A stretch of DNA of 64,000 bases from Phanerochaete sordida (Eukaryota; Basidiomycota; Agaricomycetes; Polyporales; Phanerochaetaceae), in contig BPQB01000058.1 of assembly GCA_019973155.2 (NCBI GenBank), positions 62,001 to 126,000 on the forward strand. Reading direction: 5' to 3'. Below, one piece after another: positions 57,705 to 64,000 of the stretch. Below the pieces are notes generated by a model. It did not search any database, had not been told where the DNA came from, and saw only the letters and a program-made list of their open reading frames with translations. The translations under genes were made by a program, and so were the position numbers. Numbering within the stretch: position 1 is the stretch's first letter; each line of letters starts with the position of its first letter.

Positions 57705-58007
57705 GGGTGTTTCACGGTAGCCTTTTTGACGCGTTTTTGAGAGCCTTTTTGAGAGCCTTTTTGAGCCCTTTTTGAACCCTTCCCGGGAGGTCAAAACGAC
57801 TCCGTAGGTTCAGCCCACGCTCCCAGAGCTCAGAAAAAGGGACAGCTCAAAAAGGCTCCCAAAAAGGTTTGCAAAACGCCTCTCGAGGCGTTTTGACTCG
57901 GAGCGTTTTTGGCCGGAAAACGTTTTTGGGGCCGCTCCCGCGGTCATCAAAAACACGCCCAAAAACGTCTCCAAAAAGCCGTCCAAAAACGCTACCGTGA
58001 AACGCCC
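57705..58007. mobile_element. MITE (non-autonomous Tc1/mariner-like element), 303 bp
   Basis: The left end reads gggtgtttcacggtagc then ctttttg; the right end, read on the minus strand, is gggcgtttcacggtagc then gtttttg. About 24 of the first 26 bases match. The element is flanked on both sides by TA (57703-57704 and 58008-58009), the target duplication of Tc1/mariner-type transposases. The interior is built from many short tttttgag/gcgttttt units in both orientations and encodes nothing. It is therefore moved by a transposase supplied elsewhere. Confidence 0.85.
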
Positions 58008-58009
58008 TA

Positions 58010-59691
58010 TTGAAGCTCCGATGAGTCTAAGTGACAGCGGAAGTTCCTTGTTAACAAGAGACTCCGCGGTAGCGGATTCAAAAATACTGGGAGCTGCTTT
58101 GCGGCCGAGACGAGGGATCGCCGAAATGCAAATCACTGGATTATGCGCAATCCGGGCAAACTATATACCTCCAGTCAGGTCCAGCATACCCCAACAGGTG
58201 ATGTGCTCACTAACATCACAGCAGCTCTGTGTGCTTCGACTACCGGGCAGTGTATGCAAGATTCTCCGAAAGTGCTTCTATATGCGGACCAGTGAGCCGC
58301 GGATCCTTATAACAACAGCGAACACTATTTACGAACCTTGTTCCGTACGGTAGCAGACCGCAAATGGCAGCTGCCACCAAACAAGCAGGTGCTTCGAGCG
58401 ACAGCACTGCCAGGTCCACGAGGAGTACGGTGAGCCTCTGAATATCGGGACATAAAGGTATCTGCCACCCTTCATCAGAGCATACAACGCGTTCCGACCG
58501 CGGCCATGTATCGCTCGAAGAGCGTGTCGGATGGAACCTTTCTCTGATTCACCAAGAATCGACAAACTGTGTCAGCGAGACGAGATGCGAAGCTACCAGT
58601 GTACCGACCTACGACATCTCCGGACTGCAAAGGAGGATTGGACCAGCGGGCCAAGAAGTAATCGCGACCCCGAACTCGCATCGCGTGATGCGAACTGACT
58701 GTGCAGGTCCTCCGTACCACACTGTTAGTCCTGGTCGTGCAGGCGTCGACGATCGAGGGTGGCACCGCTCTAGATGCATCGGACTGGCCCGCCTCCGATA
58801 CCAAGTGACTTCCGTCGGAAGCATGTCGTAGATACACGTTGAATTCGGTATGGTCGCAAGGCCAGGACGAGCTTCCAGCGCCAGAAAGTCGGAGGACAGT
58901 AGCGTCCTTGGACGACTCCGCCTTGCCATGCGTCTCCGCCGAAGCGGCGAATACGGAGTTACATGCAGCATTTGCGCACAACGAAACATTTTCGAGGACG
59001 GTGAAACGTACGTCTAAGACCTAGAGAGCATCGTGAGCCGTGGAGCTTTGTCACGTTGATTTTGCGTTGCCAGTTGTACGACGTGTCATTCTACGGCCGC
59101 GAGGACACTCCGTTAATGCTCGAAAGCAGAACCTGTACCCCACTGACCGTCACAAGCGCAGCCTCAAGCAGCGTAGCCATGCCGCGCCTGCACATGGATG
59201 GCGGTAGGATTGTCGCGAAAGTGGCAGGCTCGGCGAAAGAGCCGGGACCCCGTACCATGGTCGTGACCCCCGTCACCTTGAATCGCGTCTCTAGGCAAGA
59301 ATGCGCGCAGCGCCCTGGAACAGAAGTGCGCTCGACAAAGCGCGGTCTAGCACGAGATGGGCAGCGTCATTGTCACGATGAGCACCAATATGTCACCGAA
59401 CGAGGAGTACATACATTGCAAGATGCTCTCATGGTCACATCCATCGCATCGCGGACGCGGAGACTGTGTGCCATGCGCTGCCCCATTGAAGAGTCACCCG
59501 CCCGCCCTGCGCAGAGCTGGCACAATGTCCTCCGACCGCGTAGAGATTGAAACTAGAAGTAATATTGTACATTTTTGTATGCGAGACTACAATAAGTACG
59601 CGTGTATAAGTACAAGTCCATGGACGAATCACCAATCCTTGTCATCCAAACACATTTCTAATCCATCCATCGAGCCGAGTCTTACGCCTCC
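58010..59691. other. Gene-free interval, about 1.7 kb
   Basis: Between the MITE and the 3' end of the tricalbin gene. The longest open frames (about 58475-58981 minus, 59056-59550 plus) look like chance frames: no known domain and no splice logic. It includes a copy of the ggggtc motif at 59241-59276 (minus). Confidence 0.4.
59241..59276 (-). repeat. Dispersed bipartite ggggtc motif, copy 4
   Basis: On the minus strand: gtgacgggggtc, 13 bases, then ggggtcccggc. A weaker relative lies at about 34345-34366, sharing gtacggggtcc and ggc after it. Confidence 0.45.
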
Positions 59692-62600
59692 GTCTCGACC
59701 GTATTCCCACGATGGTTCTCGTTGTCCCCGCCGCCGGTGATCTTGTCCTTGATCTTCGAGACGCGCTTCTTCAGTCCCTCCTTGCTCCACTTACTCGTGC
59801 GCGCGGCCTGGTACTGCATCACGCCGCGGTGGCGCATCGCGAGCTGGTGCTGCTTCTCGGCGTCGAGCTCCTTGCGCTCGCCCTTGCTCAGGTCGTCCTT
59901 GTTCGCGATCTGCGCCGTGCGCTCTGCGATCTGCGCCTGGCCCTCGACGCGGTCATATGCTTCGTAGCGGCTGTGGGGGTGGTCAGCGCTGCGTTACAAG
60001 GGGCGATCGCGGGCATGCTTACTGCTTCTCGGGCTGGGTCTGCTGGCTGAAAGGGACATCGTCAGCAAGGAGCGAAGTCCGCCGAAGGCATGTCAGACTC
60101 ACTAGTCCTCGTGGTCAGGATCCAACCCAGAGTCAAGCACGACCGTCGCAGTAAGCCACCCAACGATCTCATACTCATGCGTCTGCTTCGTCTGGTCATT
60201 GACTACGACGTCCATCAGCCTCCGCACCCACGCCCGCCACCAAAGCGCACTCACTGTAGTTCTGGCGCAGCTGCTTCAAATGCGGGCTCTTAATGACCGG
60301 CACGCGGATCTGCGTCTCCTCGTCGTCGGGGACGTCCTTGAACCAGCACGCAGCGATGAAGTCGCAGTCCGCGCCGAGCGGGCCAATGCCGCCCGAGCCG
60401 ATCTCGAAGACGACCGCGCTCGAGTAGCGGTTGTACACCGGCAGCCGCACCTTCTCGACGGGCGGGTCCCACACGACGCACCCGCCCTCGGCGCGCGCGG
60501 CCGACGACGGCACCTTGTACGAGTCGTCCGTGACGACGATCTCGAGCTTCTTCGTGTCGAAGCCCTTGAACCCTTCCGCGGGCTCGATCCGGATCTCCTT
60601 CAGCACCTCGAGCGTGCCTGTCTCCCAGCCGAGCAGCGTCCGCGGGAGCGGCGTCGCGACCTGGCGGAACATGAACGAGATGTTCGCGCGCCCGTAGCCT
60701 GCGCATGTATCAGTGTCTGGCCGGGCACGCGAGCACGCGTGACACTCACCGACACCCTCCTGCAGCGAGAACAGCCGCGTCACCTCGCTCGCGTTCTTGA
60801 ACAGCTCCGAGAGCTTGACGGTGACGATGCCGAGCACGGGGTCCTTCTCGCGCACGCGCGCGTCGCGCACCTGCACGCGCACAACCGTCTCGCGCCAGTC
60901 GCGGATGAAGCGCTCCGTGCCGGCCTCGAAGTACGGCATGCTGCTGTACTGCTTCACGCGCGTCTTGTAGATCATGTCGTCGTTGATGATGATCTCGCAG
61001 TAGCTCGACGGGAGGTTCTCGCCCTCCTGCGACGGCTCCGCGGTGTCTTGACCGGCCTGGCCTTCGCGGCTGCCCGACGCACCCTTGATGTCTTGGCGCT
61101 CGACTGACGGGAACGTCAGCATATATCCAAGATGGAACGCGCCAAGGGGACTCACGATTGTTGATCTGGTGAACGATGACACTGAGGATACCAGAGGGAA
61201 TAGCCGGGTCCGGAGGTGTCCTGAGCGCGTCGGCCTCTTCCTGGCTGTCGGCGATGGTGGGTTTCTCCTGGATCTTCTCGGACCGTCCCTTTGCAACCGC
61301 GGGGACGTTCGGGCTTTCCTCCTTCTTGAGCGCCTTGTTAAGAGGCACCTTGTCGCTGCGCGAGTACACCCAAGTCAGAGTCGTCCACAGAGAGTCTAGC
61401 GCGGGCACTCACAAGTAGCCGATCTCCCAGTGCAGAGTCCCGGGCATATCGTTCGCGTCCTCGAAGCCATGCAGCTTGTCCGTCCTGGCGTGCATCTTTC
61501 CGGGCTGCGTAGAGACCGTCAGCTTTTGGACGTGCCCACCACCAAGCGACCACCCACCTCCTTCATAAGCTCCACGACCGGAATCGTCACGCGCCCAACG
61601 AGGTCGTCCGCGCTGCGCTTGTCCGAGTCCCAGAGCATCGCGGTGAGGTTCTCCTCGCCCTTGACCTCCTCGTCCGTGAGGAGCAGCACGGCGGTCTCCT
61701 CCCACACGGGGTTGAGGTCGCCCTGGATGATGCGCGTGCTGTACAGCGGCTTCCCGAACTTGGCGTACGCGAGCACGATGTACGGGTCGCTCTTCCCGTT
61801 CGTGTCCTGCGCGTCGAGCCCGACCGCGTGGTGGATCGTGATCACGAACACGCCGAGCGCCTTCGTGTCCTTCTTCACGCCGTCGCCCGCGAGCATCTGC
61901 GCGAGGTTGATCGTGAGCGACTTGGGCGCGATGAATTGGGCGCACTGCGAAGTGTGTCAGACGGCAAGGAGGACCGAGCCAAGAGAAGTACATACTGCCG
62001 CGGCGATACCCATCTCGACGAATTTCTGGATCATCGGCAAGTCGAGGATGTTCGGGAGCTTCTTCGTGAACGGCTCGACGCTGACTGCGACCTACGGAAA
62101 CTGTGAGGTCGCGCTAAACGCCCGCACGACTTCAGGTTGCTTACCTTAGGCACGCCCATAAGCGTGACAGTCAAGTTCCGGACGAACGGCGGGTTCTGCA
62201 CGAACTGTACGCGGAAGCGCGCCGTCGCCACGAAGCCCTCGACGATAGTGTAGATCGGGATGGGGATCTTGAACCAATCAAACGCGCCGATGAAGAACTC
62301 GAGCATCATATGCATGTTGTGGAAGCGGAGCTGCTTCTGCTGGCCGGGAAGAGCCTGGTACGAGATGGACACCTCATAGTTCTGCGCGGTGCGTCAGCTT
62401 ACCGCGCACGATGTCGACCAAATTAGACCCACAAGATAGTCACCGGTCTGGTCGGTGTCGACCTGCTTGGCCGGATCGTCCGAGTCGCCAGATTCGGCCT
62501 CTGCGGCCTGCTTGCGACTGTCTTCGTCCTGGTTCAGGCCGACCCACTCCTCGCGCGGGTAATCGGGGTGCCCGGGCTGGTCGGGAAGCGCGCGCATCGA

Positions 62601-63796
62601 CACGATGCGCACGGGGTTCGTGCCTTGGCCAATGTCGGCGATCCGGACCGCGTCCACGAACGAAGGCAATGATGCCTGGAGCACATCCTCGACCATCTGT
62701 GAACACTAAATTTAGCGAGGCACCCGCGCTGGAGCAGCATGTACTCACATCGACAATGGGTATGAACATGTCGGGGTTTACGAGGCCCCAGACGAGCTTG
62801 ATGATGGCGTTCATCCACTCAACAGACTCTGGTGTCGGTGGGCTGTTCACCTCCGCGCGCTTCTTCAGCAGGTTGAGGCGGACGCGCTCGATCTCCTTCT
62901 CGAGCTTGCGCACGGCGTTCTCGACGCCTATCCAGACGACGGCCGCGATGCTCCAGACGAGCGTGCTTCGGAAGAACCACGCGAACCAGCCGATGTGCTT
63001 GCCGCACGCGGTGAAGAGCCACGTCACGAAGCAGAGGCCGGTCGTGACGAGTGCGCCCATGCGCAGGATGTTGCGCACCTTGGACAGGTCGGCCTCGTCG
63101 ATTTCGGGCGGGAAGGGCTGGTTGCAGATGTTTCCTGGCTCCGCTGGCGCGGGCGCGGGAAAGCTGGGGTGCATCTTCGACGGTGAGGGCGGGCGGCGGG
63201 CAGCGGTGCCTTCCTTGGGGTGGTCAGGGTCCAAGGCCTCGTTGTCGAGGCCCCTTTCACGGAAGTCTAGGGAACATGTCAACGCACGGAGATGGGTGAT
63301 TCGGATGGCCGGACACGCACCTTTGAAGTCTGGGTCCCGGATCAGGACCATGCCACCGGTGACGGGGTCCTTGGCCCAGCGGTCGCCCTTCTGCTGCGCG
63401 GCGTCGATTGGCTTTGAACCCTTCGGAGGCTGCATCTTGTCCATGAGTTCTTTCTTCTCGTCCTTTCCAGACTTCTTGGCTTTGCCTGCAGGCTGAGTCG
63501 TTTCGGAGGTGGTGGTAGGTGCGTTGGCTGCTCCATTCGTTGGAGCTGGGGCGTTGGCGGTTCCATTGGTCGGGGGAGCGGGTGCAGCGGCGGTGTCGCC
63601 GTTCGGGTGGGCGCCGTTCAGAGTGCCGTTAGCACCTGGTGCGGGCGTCGGTGGCAGAGACTTGTCGATTGGCGGGCTGGCTCCCTGTAAAGCTGCAACG
63701 AGGTCAGACGACGTGGCACGCGCAGACCGACGCCGACGTACGGGACGGGTCGTCTTCAGTGGGTATGAGACGCGCGTTGGCACTTGCCGCGTCCAT
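59692..63796 (-). CDS. Tricalbin-like SMP and C2 domain membrane tether
   Basis: Related to tricalbins/extended synaptotagmins, which tether ER to plasma membrane and carry lipids. Exons on the minus strand: 63796-63742, 63692-63321, 63266-62749, 62696-62433, 62381-62145, 62091-61996, 61944-61558, 61504-61413, 61355-61156, then at least four more to the stop at 59692; about 1,140 residues in all. Order: a Pro/Ala/Asn-rich N-terminus; two hydrophobic segments (ALVTTGLCFVTWLF, STLVWSIAAVVWIGV) as a membrane hairpin; an SMP domain (MNAIIKLVWGLVNPDMF, DYLNYEVSISYQALPG, MGVPKVAVSVEPF); C2A with Ca-loop residues GLDAQDTNGKSDPY and LWDSDKRSADD; a second, degenerate C2; then a third all-beta region and a charged C-terminal tail. 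The start at 63796 is preferred over an upstream ATG at 63921 that lacks splice support. Confidence 0.88.
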
Positions 63797-64000
63797 GGCG
63801 TTCGTAAAGGTCGGTCGTCGCTGTCGTTTATGTCGTGGTCGTCGACGTGGCCGGCGATATCGTGGTGGGGGGAGGAAAGAAGGGGCGGGTGGACGGTAAA
63901 TACGTCAAGGGCGGGCGACATGACCTCACAGGAACGCGTCCAAGGCTATTTGACGTCGCGCCCCCGCCACACCGCACGCGCTGGCTCCTCCATTTGGCGA
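63797..64000. promoter_or_regulatory. Upstream region of tricalbin-like gene
   Basis: Last 200 bases of the window, GC-rich, with an in-frame-independent ATG at 63921. It probably holds the 5' untranslated region and promoter. Nothing else is recognisable. Confidence 0.35.

Noticed and set aside
57705..58007. Possible CRISPR-like or tandem repeat array from the many tttttgag units
   Set aside because: Units are irregular and in both orientations, and the whole block has transposon ends with TA duplication, so a MITE explains it better.
58475..58981. 168-codon minus-strand frame between MITE and tricalbin gene
   Set aside because: Cys/Arg/Ser-rich with no known domain, no supporting neighbours and no splice structure; probably chance.
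60199..61107. 302-codon plus-strand frame over the tricalbin gene
   Set aside because: Antisense to C2 and C-terminal exons whose protein is clearly recognisable; the frame is rich in Arg, Ala, Val and Leu as expected from GC-rich antisense.
62411..63496. 361-codon plus-strand frame near the right end
   Set aside because: Antisense to the SMP and membrane hairpin exons of the tricalbin gene, which have domain evidence and consistent splice sites.

Overview
The window is a piece of nuclear genome from a filamentous basidiomycete, most likely an Agaricomycete (my best guess is a wood-decay lineage such as Polyporales). The evidence is the gene style: GC-rich coding DNA, many introns of about 50 nt with GTRNGT donors, spliceosomal and COPII genes of fungal type, and expanded F-box and G1 (glutamic) peptidase families. 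I saw no rRNA, tRNA, CRISPR or bacterial-type operon signal.

Layout. (1) Bases 1-27,340 hold closely packed conserved genes. They are a partial Enhancer-of-zeste type histone methyltransferase (-, cut by the left edge), the U5 snRNP helicase Brr2 (+), a hypothetical protein (+), the CCAAT-binding factor subunit NF-YB/Hap3 (+), the GPN-loop GTPase Gpn2 (+), the COPII coat subunit Sec31 (-), the cleavage/polyadenylation factor CFT1/CPSF160 (+), and a Ser/Pro-rich protein of unknown function (+). (2) Bases about 27.9-57.4 kb form a roomy accessory island. It contains six full-length F-box genes plus two broken copies, five copies of a secreted G1 (eqolisin) acid peptidase gene, and one secreted S28 serine carboxypeptidase, separated by gene-free DNA of up to 3 kb. 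(3) A 303-bp non-autonomous transposon (MITE) with TA target duplication lies at 57.7-58.0 kb. (4) A multi-exon tricalbin-like SMP/C2 tether gene (-) fills 59.7-63.8 kb.

How the genes fit together. The left part is housekeeping: splicing (Brr2), 3'-end formation (CFT1), secretion (Sec31), Pol II assembly (Gpn2) and transcription or chromatin control (Hap3, E(z)). The island pairs secreted acid proteolysis (five G1 endopeptidases and a Pro-Xaa type S28 exopeptidase, all with signal peptides) with intracellular F-box proteins that share a previously unfamiliar Cys/His signature just after the F-box. Physical clustering is seen; a functional link between the two families is inference only.

Exon boundaries below were worked out by eye from splice signals and reading-frame continuity. 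For Brr2, Hap3, Gpn2, Sec31, S28 and the five G1 genes the joined exons give an open frame whose length divides by three. For E(z), CFT1, the tricalbin 3' end and the first hypothetical protein some junctions remain provisional.
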